Assembly: GCF_028389875.1 (NCBI RefSeq)
Contig: NC_084673.1
Coordinates: forward strand, 15,289,501 to 15,353,500
Length of the DNA stretch: 64,000 nucleotides
Origin: Rhea pennata
Taxonomy: Eukaryota; Chordata; Aves; Rheiformes; Rheidae
Direction of reading: 5' to 3'
The position numbers were made by a program, and so were the translations under genes. Each line of letters opens with the position of its first letter. Position 1 is the first letter of the stretch. Below, in pieces: positions 35,886 through 47,106 of this stretch. Below the pieces are notes generated by a model. The model did not search any database and was not told the DNA's origin. It worked only from the letters and a program-made list of their open reading frames with translations.

Positions 35886-36867
35886 ACAGAATTGCTGTGA
35901 AGCTCTTTGCAGTGCATATTAAGCTCTCCTTAGATCTTCTTGTCCTGTGTGTGTTTCCAACAGTTTGCTTTCTGGGTTCTTAGAAGAACGAGGTGGGCAA
36001 CATGCTGTAAGTTTTTGTTGCCTACATTGTGTTAAAGCGCCTGTTGAGAACAAGAAACTCCAGTCCTTTCTAAACCTGTCATAACCACTCTCAGAAAGGC
36101 ATTTTAAATGCTATGTGATACTGCAAGTAACCTTAAGGTTTCAGGATCAATATGTACTATATGACATTTGTGTTTGTGTTTGAATGCAAAGACCACTCAG
36201 TAGGAACTATCCTGATGTAGCTCCTTAAATATGCTATTGCTTTAGAGTTTGTTTGTAAACAAAAATACTTCACTGAGGACAGATAACAACATGTAATTTC
36301 AGTAACCAAAGGAAAAATATCATTAAATCCTAGTAAAGAGAGGAAGTGAAGGGTTGCAAATGACTCTGAAAGAACTGGAATGCGGAAGGCAGTATCTTAC
36401 CATGCTTTGTGAGTGATAGCTCTTCAAAAACAGCTGTTACTGGAAAAAGAAAGAAAGTCTATGAGTGGGGTAGTGGGCTGTTCAGAAATTATATAGAGTG
36501 AGATTTTTCTTTAAAAAACTTAGGAATCTTGACCATTTTTCTTGTTTCCAGAGAAGCTGGGAACTTTAAGTGTGTCCTCTAAAACTTCTAGCAATTTGAA
36601 GGCTGCAGTAGCTTCTGTATGAGAAGGCAGCAGCTCTTCCTCCCTGCATCATCCTTCAGCCTGGGAGGAATTCACGTGCTGGCTTAAGGTGGTGTTGATC
36701 TACTGCTTTGTTTCTAAGCTCGCTCAACCAGCACATGTTTAAAACTTCTTTTTGTAGCAAGCGAGATGGATGGCTGCATGAATTTATGAGTAAGGGCAAT
36801 GCCCTTCATCTAGAAATACTTCCTCCTGCCAGTAGTTTTTAGTGGGAGAGGCTGTGCCTGAGGAGAT

Positions 36868-36925
36868 GATTGGCTGACCTTCTGGGTCCATTCCAGCCCT
36901 ATTTTCTCTGTTTTCTTATTCATAC
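36868..36925 (+). mobile_element. Diverged CR1 LINE 3'-end fragment
   Basis: GATGATTGGCTGACCTTCTG followed by GTCCATTCCAGCCCTATTTTCTCTG matches the old CR1 tail (tGGAcTAGATGACCTcctgaGGTCCcTTCCAGCCCTA). It is short and diverged. Confidence 0.45.
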
Positions 36926-37489
36926 GATCTAGTCATAAAAACACTGAAGGGAGGAAACAGTCTCCCTTGCCAATCACTAACTGGCTTTAAAGGTCCACAG
37001 GGGGTTAGCATTTAAGGAGCTGTACGTAGCCCTCTCTCTAAGGCTCTGTAATGGGAGCCATATGGCTAAGGTTGCACATTACCACTTTGAAGTGTCCTGG
37101 CATGGTTGCTAACAAGTTTCAGAGGGAAGAAAGCCCTGTGATTTATTTCTTTCTGAGAGAAGTTCAATAGAGATAAAACGGGAAAAGGAAGAAAAGTTTA
37201 AGGAAACACTTAAAAGCACCATCACTTGATGATAATTATACAACTCTAAAAGTAGGCCTGCCCCCACCATTACAAGCTAGAAAGTAGGACTGGGAGGTAT
37301 TTCAGAATTGGGCAACTGAGCTAAGAACCTCAGAATTACTGTGGCTCATATGGATGGCTTTATTTTCAGCATCTTTCTGATTTTTTTTGCTGAGAGCAAT
37401 GTGTTGTTTGTGTAACAGCAGAATCCAGGGATGTTCCTGTGCCGGAAGCTGTAAACAGTAGAGATGTCTGTTGTGCTAAGAGGGTAAAG

Positions 37490-37600
37490 ACCAATGCCAG
37501 GATACAAGGAGACACTGATTTTGCCCAGGGTCACGTGGCTGCTTCACCTAGGTCTTTTGATTTCCAGCCCAGGGTTTAACTGACTGCACCATGCTGTCAG
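37490..37600 (+). mobile_element. MIR-like SINE remnant
   Basis: TTGCCCAGGGTCACGTGGCT, GATTTCCAGCCCAGGGTTTA and CTGACTGCACCATGCTGTC follow the MIR 3' half in order. A CACGTG in it is a repeat variant and weak evidence of an E-box. Confidence 0.52.
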
Positions 37601-38707
37601 CACACTGGTGACTGGCCCCTTTCAGTGTATGCTGCACGTATGCAAGAGCTCCCGTTTATTGTGTGTATCTCTGCCTACAGGTATTGCTAGTTGCTTCAAG
37701 AGCTTCCTCTGGTGTCACAGCCCCATGAAGTCTTACTGTCCTTCCAGCCCGTTGAATATTAGCCACTTTTCCTGCTGAGATCACTATTAGAGCGTACCTA
37801 CTGTGCCTGGTTTCTTCACACGGACTCATGTCAGGACGTGTTTAGTGTAGACCTCTTAGTGCAAAACCTGTTTTTTTTCTTTTAATGTCCTCACACATTG
37901 CACATGAAAGATGTTTAAATTTTGTAAGTCATTAGGAGGGAAAAAAGAAAACAGAAGCAGATGTCTTCCAGCAATGCATTCCCTATTCCCAGTTTCTCAG
38001 AACATCTATATTTCCTTGTTGCCTGTCCTATGCCTAGACTTGAAATGAGTCCTGTAAGCTCTGCAGAATATTTGAAGCAAAGATTTTGCTGCTGTCCTGG
38101 GAAGTTTAGTTTTCTGGACTCATTTGTGGGAAAATAAAAGATCTTTATAGGGCATGCATTGTTTCGTTTTTGAGGATTTTTTTTTCACTATTTATTTTTA
38201 TTATTGAATTAACTTGTTTGTGTTAGACTTTGGCCAGTGCAATTGTATCAGTCTCTGAAGTGCTCCCAGGTGAAAGGAACTCTTCATTTCTAAAAGGATT
38301 AGTGAATAGTTGTTACAGGACTAGAAGGTCAAGGATAGATTTTTTTTTTCACTTTCTAGTCTCCTGCCTACATCCACTGCTTCCCTTTACAGTTCACATA
38401 GCCAGCACTAAGTCACTAATCTGGAGACTTTTTCTTCCTCCATCTGAAATGTGTGGAAAATGACTCCACACCTTAACAGATTGCGAAGGCTGGATTAATA
38501 ATAGATAGCTCAGTATTTTTCCTTTCCATGGGGCTGGATGCTCGGTTTGGAGGACTGACTATTCACAGGAATGTAATTAGCTGCCTGCCAGATAAGCTGC
38601 TGTCTGCTCCCTCATGATCCCTCCCAGCCCTCATCCTTGGCGTATGGATGCCGTGGCAGTACCCTCTTCACTATCAGGTCTGAGGTGAGGCCACAGGAGA
38701 AAAAACT

Positions 38708-38790
38708 CTGGGCTGGAAGGGATTGTGAACTCAATCTACTCCATGTTTTGCTCGTATAATCTGCTTTCATAACACTGGCTAATAAATGTT
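38708..38790 (-). mobile_element. Diverged CR1 LINE 3'-end fragment
   Basis: On the plus strand GGGCTGGAAGGGATTGTGAA, CAATCTACTCCATG and TAATCTGCTTTCATAACACT resemble the reverse complement of an old CR1 tail. The limits are approximate. Confidence 0.42.
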
Positions 38791-41700
38791 TGAAAAAATG
38801 TATTCAGATCATCAGAAGAGAAAACCAATCGATTGCAGTAGAGCATTACAAGATGTACCAGTACCATCCTGAAACTGCTGTAGGCTACAACACAGACATG
38901 GCAGTCTCATTCCTTCCAGATTTTGAGTGGAAAGTTACCTTGAATCTAAGCATCACCTTGAAGACAAGTAGAATGCCAATAATATATATATTTTTTCCAA
39001 ATCAGCTGCTGCTGTGCAGAGCAGAATGGATTTCCTGCTCTGATTAGCACCTGCTCCTGCAGCAGACCTCAAGCCTTCTCATAGCCAGCTGCTATTCAGG
39101 TTTACTAGCAGACCTTCTGTTTTCAATCCTGAAAAGATGAGTAGAAAGGAACGGATTTGTTGGAGAGATGGGAAAAATGACCATTTACAAGAAATCTGGT
39201 TATGTGCTCAGCTTGCGTTGTTTGGTTCTGTTGTCAGAAAGGTGGGCTCACTTAACTCAAACATACGGGATGGAGACAGTAATGTCAGGTGAAGTATTTA
39301 AGGAAAGGAGCTCATTTCAAACCTTCCCCACTTTCTCTGGCGTACTTGAAAATATTTTGGGGGTAAATCAGATCCATGAGCATTTCAGTTTTTGAAGGGC
39401 ATAGGTGTTGAAGTTGCATGGTGTTGCATTATGTTGTATGGAGACTAATATCCAACACCGAAGTCGGTTGTCTTGGATTCTAATTTTGATTATGCTGTTT
39501 TATGTTGGAATTGACACCATTAGCTTCAGTGGAGGTATTCTAGGTTGACACTTTTTCAAAAGAAAAGATACTCATTGCCGTCCAGTGATTCCACATGGAA
39601 GTTGGGTGCCTCACTTAAGTTTCAGAAGATACTCCAGTTCGATCTATTTTGGTCAGCTAGGACTTGTTCTCCCAAGAAACAACCTTGTTTCTGGTTTTAG
39701 GCATTTTTTAAAACCCATGTTTTTCTTAACAGTACTGTTTTTTCAGTCTCTTTTTAATGTCTGTAAAACTAAAGTTCCTTGTGTACATCTCTTAGCATAC
39801 TAATAATATGCTTAGACATTTTCCATCTACTTGGCAGACTCTTGGTGCATATGGAGGACTCTGTAATGCATACATTTGGCTCTGAAATTGGTCATGAAAA
39901 TTAGGTAGTGAAGGTGCTTTTATTAATTTAATAAACACTTCTTGATATCGGTGAAGATTTTTCAGTGATATTTGTTGGTGGTGTTTCAGTATAACTCATA
40001 TGAATTTGTCTAATCCTTTTACCTGAGAGGAGGGTCTGTCTTGAGAAGTTCAGTTGTCTTCTACATAGCATTTTAATGAGACCAATAATATAGTTCTGTG
40101 CTTTAAGTGTAGGCAAATTCTTTCAAGATGTCCTGAGCTAGATGTTATCCTTTTCTTTGGTGCTATCCTACAAAATTATTTTATAAGATTCCCATTTCGG
40201 GGCATTTCTACAGAGACAGATGCAGGCAGCCCAACTTTGAAAAAGGAGAAAGACAGTGCAAGTTTCTTTTCTTCTGCAGGGTCCTGTAGCAGATGAAAAG
40301 GGGAAGATGCAGGGTGATGGCTGCAGATGGAGAATGTATTTGATAAGTATTTTGCACCTTTTAGTTAGAAAGCATAGAGAAGCCTGCTTGGTGCAAACTC
40401 GGTTCTGTAGCTTGCTGTGTAACTGCTCTTTTCTCCTCCTTTGATTGCTGCTTTCTCTTGCGGCTCCTTTTCCTTCCTACATTTTTGCCTTTGACATTCT
40501 CAGTTCTCTGAGGTGCCTGGTGATGCCACTTCTCTTTATTGTGTGGAATCAAACCCTTCTACTCTTTAATAGGCCTTAATTTAATCTCATTTCCCTTATT
40601 ATAAATCTTTGCTGCTTTTCCCTTCTGCTAGTGCCTTCTGCAGCCTTTCCTTTCGTCCCTGTTTAGCTGGGCCAGCCTTAGACCATGGACAAAGGCAAAA
40701 ATGATGCAGGCTATGTAGTGGACAACTCAGCCTTTCTCAAAATGTACATTCTCTGCATTTTTTTATCCATTAAACTATTCTCCAGCCATGTCACTGGGAG
40801 CTGTGTGCCTCTCCAGAGGTGAAGCAGAAATGGAAGTCCAAAGTAAGCTGCTGTAGAGCAGTGTCAACATATTCAAAGTGCTAAAGGTTAAGAGGCTGTG
40901 TTGCAGCCTCTGCTTCACACAGAGAGCTCACAGATCTCAGAGCTTAGCAGTCTGGAAAACATTTATACTGGTGGGGAAATAGAAAATAAGTTGGAAAAAA
41001 AAATAGTGAGGAATGGCGATCCCAGAGATTTCCCTGAGAGCAGCCCTCCTGTGAGCACAGCTCTGCTGACTTCAGCACACTGGCCCCAACCTGCAAGACA
41101 TGAACAGTGATGTCTTCACTTGGCCACAGCGTATCTCACCCCAAACCTGGATCGGAGAGGGTCTTTAGAAAGCCAATTTTGCTGTAGGAAGGCATTCAGC
41201 ATTTGACCCATCATGCCCTGGGATGCTGAGGTGGCAACTTTGCCAGGCAGGAAGCCACAAGCATGAAAGTCCAGAGAACATCAGGGAGCACTGGGGGAGC
41301 AAGTCAAGATGGAAAGAAACAGGCCTGTCGTCCCTCCATCTCTTGCTAAGCACATTTACAGTGTGCTTGTGTAACACATTGTTTATAGCAAAAGGAGGAA
41401 GATGCTGTATAATTGCAGTGAAGGCAGATTTAACAGCTAAGGCAAATTAAATGCGCCTGTAATATGATAGGCTGCAGTACGCATTTGCCTGTGAGCAGGT
41501 CTCCTTTCCCCCTACAAGTTGTACATCCTGCAACTTCACTGCATGACAACTGTCTTGCCTGCATCTCTCTATTTCCCTTTCTTGGGGCTGTGATACCTGC
41601 TTTTTCCTAGTTAATAAACCTAAGATTTGCAGTGTAAAACTGTAAAGAAAGTTCAGTCCTGTACAACTTCAGTTTCATATTTTTAAAGAAAATTTGCAGA

Positions 41701-43404
41701 GATAACAGATTTATAAACCCATTTTCACTGGATTTGTTTGGGTTCTGATTCAAGGAATGGCATTTGTTTGCAATCTTCAAAATAGATGCAAAAAGATTTT
41801 CAGTTAAATAGTCTGTATGACACAGAACATTCTGTCTTGGAAGTGAAGAACTAGAATTCATGAAGTTCCTGAGGAAACAAGATTGCAGGAAGAGGAAATT
41901 GTTTTCACGAGATAAACTGAGAATCGGAAAAATGGACAAGCTTTCTTTGGGCACATGAGCCCTTCTCAAATCTCAGCATCTCTGGGCTAAGAACATGTAA
42001 TTTTAGGTGCTCAGTCTTAGTGTGCATACCTAGCTAAGCTATTTTCTGTTAATTTGAGCTTTTCTCTGATATTCCTCTGATTACTGACTTTGGGCTCAGT
42101 TATTCCATATGTTGATTACTTTTTTGTCTAAAAATAATCTCTATCTTAATCTGGTATCAGACTGATTTTTAGGGTAGTCTTTTGGTCTTGTTGGACTCAG
42201 TTTCAGAGACAATAGTGTTTTATACAGAGACAATACAGAAACAATGCTGTTTTACCGGAATACTTGAAGTGTTAGACATCTGCCCCATGCCTCCACAAGA
42301 GAGTGAGGTTTGGATTTGGACAACATTTTGTGTCGAGTTAATCTGTGCCCTGTAAGACAAATGCTTTCTCTATGGTCTAAACTCAGCTTGCTCTTTCCTG
42401 TAGTTGGGTGCTCTGAGATACTACTGTGTTTCAGATCTGAATCTCTAAAAGGATATTACTGTGTATTTTAAAAAGGGTGTTTGAATTTGACATTGCACTA
42501 TCTAATGCAGCCCCAAAACAAACCTGTTATGTGTGCACAAGTAAGCCTTAGGAAAAGTGCCTGTGAGTCTTCCTAAGAAAGCTGGTTACTTGGAGTCTCT
42601 ATCTCTTCTCAGCAAGCACAGAAGGATGTATCCCAAAGCCTGCATGTCTTGGAGGGTCTTCACCCAATTTCTTTGATCTGTCCTAAGTCTTAACCAGCAG
42701 ACAGGGCACTATAATCGAGTGTGTTGTCTGTAACAGATGGACAAGATGATAGGATTTTGTCTGGAATCGGTTAAAGGCTAAGTATCCTTCACTGAAAGAC
42801 ACATTTTTTTGTGGTGATTTTTCTAATAGCTTGATCTTTTCCACAGACAATTTGAAAGGGTTCCAAGAATAAAGAGTTTGCCTCCCAACCCTAACCACCC
42901 ACTGTGCAAACAACTTGGACTTGAGGGAGGGTCATCCCCACCGCTGCAGGGCCCGGAGGCCAAAAGAAGCTGTGTTGCAACTGGGTAACATTGTTCCCTG
43001 CAGTGGGTTTCCGTGGGTGTAGAGATGGGCTGTCACTACGGTTTAGCAAACAAACAACATTACTGAAGCTCAAGAAGGAGCAGAAGCCAGCTCCATGGCT
43101 TTCAACTGTGCTGATTCTGCAGGGCTCACCAGAACAGTCAAATATTATTTTTATCACTAAAATCAGCTGTGAATTCTGATCTGACTCTGTGCTCTGTATG
43201 CCAGCTGAGTAGGAATCTGCTACTTGCACATGGCTCCTTTTCAGACCAGAAATGCACTTTAACCAGCAGCCACAGCAAAAGAGCGTTATTAAGTCTATTA
43301 AATCAAAGTTCACAGATTTTATTTCAGAATACTAACAGATGGCAAATGGTGTAAGTACAGCTGTCGGGGACCAGAAAGGATGGATTCTGGTTTATTTGTT
43401 CAAT

Positions 43405-43485
43405 GGATGCTGATAATAACTCACACTTATGTTTATACATGGCCTTTCCTAATTCAGAGCGCTATACAAAACAGTTTATAAACAG
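43405..43485. mobile_element. Ancient amniote SINE-like remnant
   Basis: TGATAATAACTCACACTTAT, TACATGGCCTTTC and CAGAGCGCTATACAAAACAG resemble the conserved block (tataGCGCcTTTcat...aaAGCGCTtTACAAAca) of old amniote SINEs. The family cannot be fixed. Confidence 0.4.
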
Positions 43486-44276
43486 TGGGCTTGGAGTTAT
43501 GTGGGCTGGTAGAATTTGTTTCTGTGCTCATGTGCTCTGATATGTACGGATAAACGTAATGGCTCCAGTCTGCCATACCTAGATAGTTTGCCAGGGAAGT
43601 GGAGGATGCTTTGAAACAGGCAGTGTCCCAAAGCCTGCGCAGGAAGGAACATCTTGGACATACCATGGCTTCTCGATTGTTCTAGGGGATCTCAAAGGAC
43701 GTTTTGCCCAGAAAAGTGGAATTATCCCAGAGGGTTAAGCTTTTGTCTAGAAGCACCTTCACTGCATCCTTAAATGAGCTATTTCCATGTTCTCTAGCCT
43801 TACATTCTAAGGATGCTGTGACTGATGATACCTCCTGTTTCCTGTGTGTTCATTACCCTCTGTATCATTTGATGCAGCACAGTCAGAATTTGAGAACAGC
43901 TGGCAGCCCAACTGCATTGCCTGTTTAGCTACATGAAACCACGCTTTATCTCCTTCTGAATCCTGATGGAATAATATTAGATAATTGATTGCTTTCTTCT
44001 TTCTCTTGTTTATTCCTCTTTTTTTTTGAACTGGTTTCCTAAATCCACAAATAAAATCTTTAGTCAGTACTTGTGGATTAATAAATAAAACAACAGATTT
44101 TTTTCCCCTGTTGTCTAGATCTCTGGGAAAGTTTCTCTGATTTTCACTCGTGCTCTCCTAACAAATATTTTCAGTTGTCACATTGAGTGAGTACATGCTG
44201 GGCTCTCACCCTGGCACATCAGATGTATCAGTGCTCATGAGAATGCTGAAAAGAGGTAATAATTAACAGCCTGGGA

Positions 44277-44315
44277 TTATTTATTTATTTATTTATTTTA
44301 TTATTATTATTATTT
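44277..44315. repeat. (TTTA)n grading into (ATT)n
   Basis: About five TTTA units are followed by five ATT units, all A and T. Confidence 0.9.
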
Positions 44316-45204
44316 TATCTGCATATACTGTGTTCGCAGGGTAAGTGCCTTGGAAGCCAAGAGCTTGCATGGAGCAATGATGTTGATCACAGCCCGTTAT
44401 AGCTGCATCGTTCTTAATGCTTTTGGCCAGGCAAATGCTTTCTTCCCAGGAGTGATCCTCTGGAGTTGGCAATGTAAGAAGTGCCTGTTGGAGTGAGGCC
44501 TACTGGATCAGGAACCCCTCACATTACAGTATTATTACTAGTCCAGAATACAGCAGTGTAAGATCAACATTACTACAAATGCTCAGTGGTATCTTTATAT
44601 TGTAAAAAAGGAGAACAAAGCTGTTCTGAAAGTACTTGCTATGAACTGCCACTTAATTTGTAAGACTGAGCATGTACATAAAGTCTACAGAGGTTGGAGG
44701 TTAGTGAAATATGAGCGAACTCGTGGCTAATGGCAGCTAAAAATGAACATGAGGAGGAGGCTATCAAAGCTAATAAAGAGTCTTGTTGCATGCTGAATAA
44801 AGCTTTTATGACTATCTCTTTCTTAAGGCAAACAGTACGTTTTGTTTCTGTTTTGCAGTGAACATAAGCTTTGGGAGATTAAATAGTGAGTATTAGGTTA
44901 TGGTAAGTGGTCATCAGAGGCTTGCTTTACAGTCATGGCCTGTAAATTGTTTACTGAGCCTTATTATATATATCTCACTTCGATGCTGGTGTCAATTTTA
45001 ATCCCAGTTTATTTCCTTCTGGACCTGAGCCTGTCTAGTTTACCCTAAAACCTGAGAGGAGAAACTTAACGTTTAAGATGCTTTTTGTTATACTCCACAA
45101 ATAATAAAGTGTCACCTCAAACCTATCGGTCACCCAGTAAGTTTTTAGCAGTAAGCTAGCGTGTATGTGTGTGTGTTGTCTCCACATACGCTTTTATCCC
45201 TGCT

Positions 45205-45500
45205 GGGACGCAGCAGGGAGCCGTTGTGGCTGCGCTCTCCCTCGTGGGAGCGGGTCAGAAGAGCGAGGCGACCGCGCTGACGTCCGTCTCGCCCACGGCT
45301 CAGCTTCTCACCAGCTGCGCTCGAGGCTGGCGTGCCTGCTGCCGTACGCTCCAGCTGCGGCGCGGTGCGCGGCCGCGTGGGAAGCTGCTCCCGGGCTCCC
45401 CGCACGCTGCGCGCTCCCCGCGGAGGCTCGGCTCGGAGCTGCCACCGGAGCAGCGTGGCCTCCTTGGTCAGCACAGGACCGCGCTGGGCCGGTGAGAGTT
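45205..45500 (+). promoter_or_regulatory. Intronic CpG island with splice donor; candidate alternative first exon
   Basis: A sharply bounded CpG-dense block lies in AT-rich intron 5.4 kb before Mel1c exon 2. It contains a TGACGTCC CRE-like site at 45278-45285 and ends in GGGCCG|GTGAGAG with GT at 45492-45493, a good donor. Spliced to exon 2 (phase-1 acceptor), the required frame has a TGA at 45278-45280 and no ATG after it. It would therefore be a 5' leader, not a coding fusion. The 166-codon ATG frame 45165-45665 runs across the island in another phase and is probably chance. No repeat family is recognised. It could instead start a noncoding RNA or be an enhancer. Confidence 0.4.
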
Positions 45501-45929
45501 ATACGCAAAACTGTGCTTTCCTTGGGTGTAATTCCTAGCACTCGGGGCGTTTCTCTTTCAGTGTTGGGTTTACAGATAACAGCATTGACTTCAGGCTACG
45601 TTGCACGCTTATATCTTGTTAACCTGAAGCAAGCACAGTTCTGTAATACATCAACAAGGAGTTGAGGAGTGAGGGAGCTTTCTACATATAACAGAGAACA
45701 GGGCTTTTGGATGCCTTGTTTGGACTTTTGGGGGATGTATTATTATAACCAATTTTCAGAAAAATATTTTACCTCCTATTTTTTTTTCCTTTTTTGCTCC
45801 AGCTTCTAGATTTAGGACACCTAAAACACAGCTTTTGACTGTTATGTCTGGAGTCTCAGCTGCTGGAGCTTGGGCACCACAGGTTTTGTAACTGTCCCAT
45901 GAAGCAGGCAAAGCCAGTGAACCCTGAAT

Positions 45930-47106
45930 TTGGGGGGAGAGCAGTGGATGTTGTCTGCCTTGACTTCAGCAGGGCTTCTGACATAGGTCTCCCGTAACAT
46001 CCTCATTGGCAAGCTCAGGAAGTGCAGGTTAGATGAGTGGACAGCGAAGGGGATTGAGAACTGGCTGAAAGGCAGAGCTCAGAGGGCTGTGATCAGTGGC
46101 ACAGTCTACTTGGAGAGACCTGTAGCTAGTGGTGTCCCCCCAGGGTCAGTACTGGGTCCAGTCTTGTTCAGCTTCTTCATCAGTGACCTGGATGAGGGAA
46201 CAGAGTGCCTCTTCAGCAAGTTTGCTGATGATACCAAGCTGGGAGGAGTGGCTGACAGACCGGGGGGCTGTGCTGCCATTCAGAGAGACCTGGAGGGACA
46301 GGCTGGAGAGCTGGGCAGAGAGGAACCTCATGAGGTTCAACAAGGGCAAGTGCAGGTTCTTGCACCTTGGAAGGAATAACCTTGCATACCAGTACAGGCT
46401 GGGACTCATATGCTGGAAAGCAGCTCTGTGGAAAAGGACCTGGGAGTCCTGAGGGACAAGCTAACTATGCGCCAGAAATGTGCTCTTGTAGCCAGTAAGG
46501 CCAATGGTCTCCTGGGCTGCATTAGGAAGAGTGTCAGCAGGTCGAGGGAGGTGATCCTCCCCTTCTACTCCGCCCTGGTGAGGCCTCATCTCGAGTACTG
46601 CGTCCAGCTCTGGGCTGCCTAATACGAGAGAGACATGGAGCTACTGGAGAGAGCCCAGCATAGGGCTATGAAGATGATAGGGGACTGGAGCATCTCTCCT
46701 GTGAGGAAAGGCTGCGAGAGCTGGGCCTGTTTAGCCTGGAGAAGAGAAGCCTGAGAGGAGGACCTTATCAATGTCTACAAATACCTTAAGGGCGGGTGTC
46801 AAGAGGATGGGGCCAGACTCTTTTCAGTGGTGCCCAACAGTGGGACAAGAGGCAACAGACACAAACTGAAACACAGGAAGTTCCACTTGACCGTGAGGAA
46901 AAAACTTCTTTCCTGTGAGAGTGACAGAGCGCTGGAACAGGTTGGTTGCCCAGAGGGGTTGTGGAGTCTTCTTCTCTGGAGATACTCAAAGTGCGCCTGG
47001 ACGTGATCCTGTGCAGCATGCTGTAAGTGACTCTGCTTGAGCACTGGGGTTGGACCAGATGATCTCCAGAGGTCCCTTCCAACCTCAACCATTTTGTGAT
47101 TCTGTA
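45930..47106 (+). mobile_element. CR1 LINE copy, broken reverse transcriptase
   Basis: The copy begins within the reverse transcriptase at GCAGTGGATGTTGTCTGCCT (reads AVDVVCLDFSRAS) and runs to the terminal TTTTGTGATTCTGT at 47093-47106. In 46089-46290 it keeps [26 protein letters not shown] and the catalytic [11 protein letters not shown] motif. A small insertion near 46290-46297 shifts the frame to [18 protein letters not shown] later shift leads to [23 protein letters not shown], which has lost one Ala codon. A TAA at 46620-46622 replaces a CAA (Gln) codon after QLWAA. The element is 5'-truncated and inactive. It is in the same orientation as the host gene, 3.8 kb before exon 2. Confidence 0.94.

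Larger units (their letters stand above)
35885..45204. other. Intronic sequence without a recognised gene
   Basis: The stretch contains old CR1 tails at 36868-36925 and 38708-38790, SINE-like remnants at 37490-37600 and 43405-43485, and a TTTA/ATT simple repeat at 44277-44315. Open frames are short, mutually overlapping and without domain signatures. Confidence 0.45.

Noticed and set aside
45165..45665. 166-codon ATG frame across the intronic CpG island
   Set aside because: Its phase does not match exon 2, its composition follows the CpG island, and a minus-strand frame covers the same bases. The island itself is kept as a finding.
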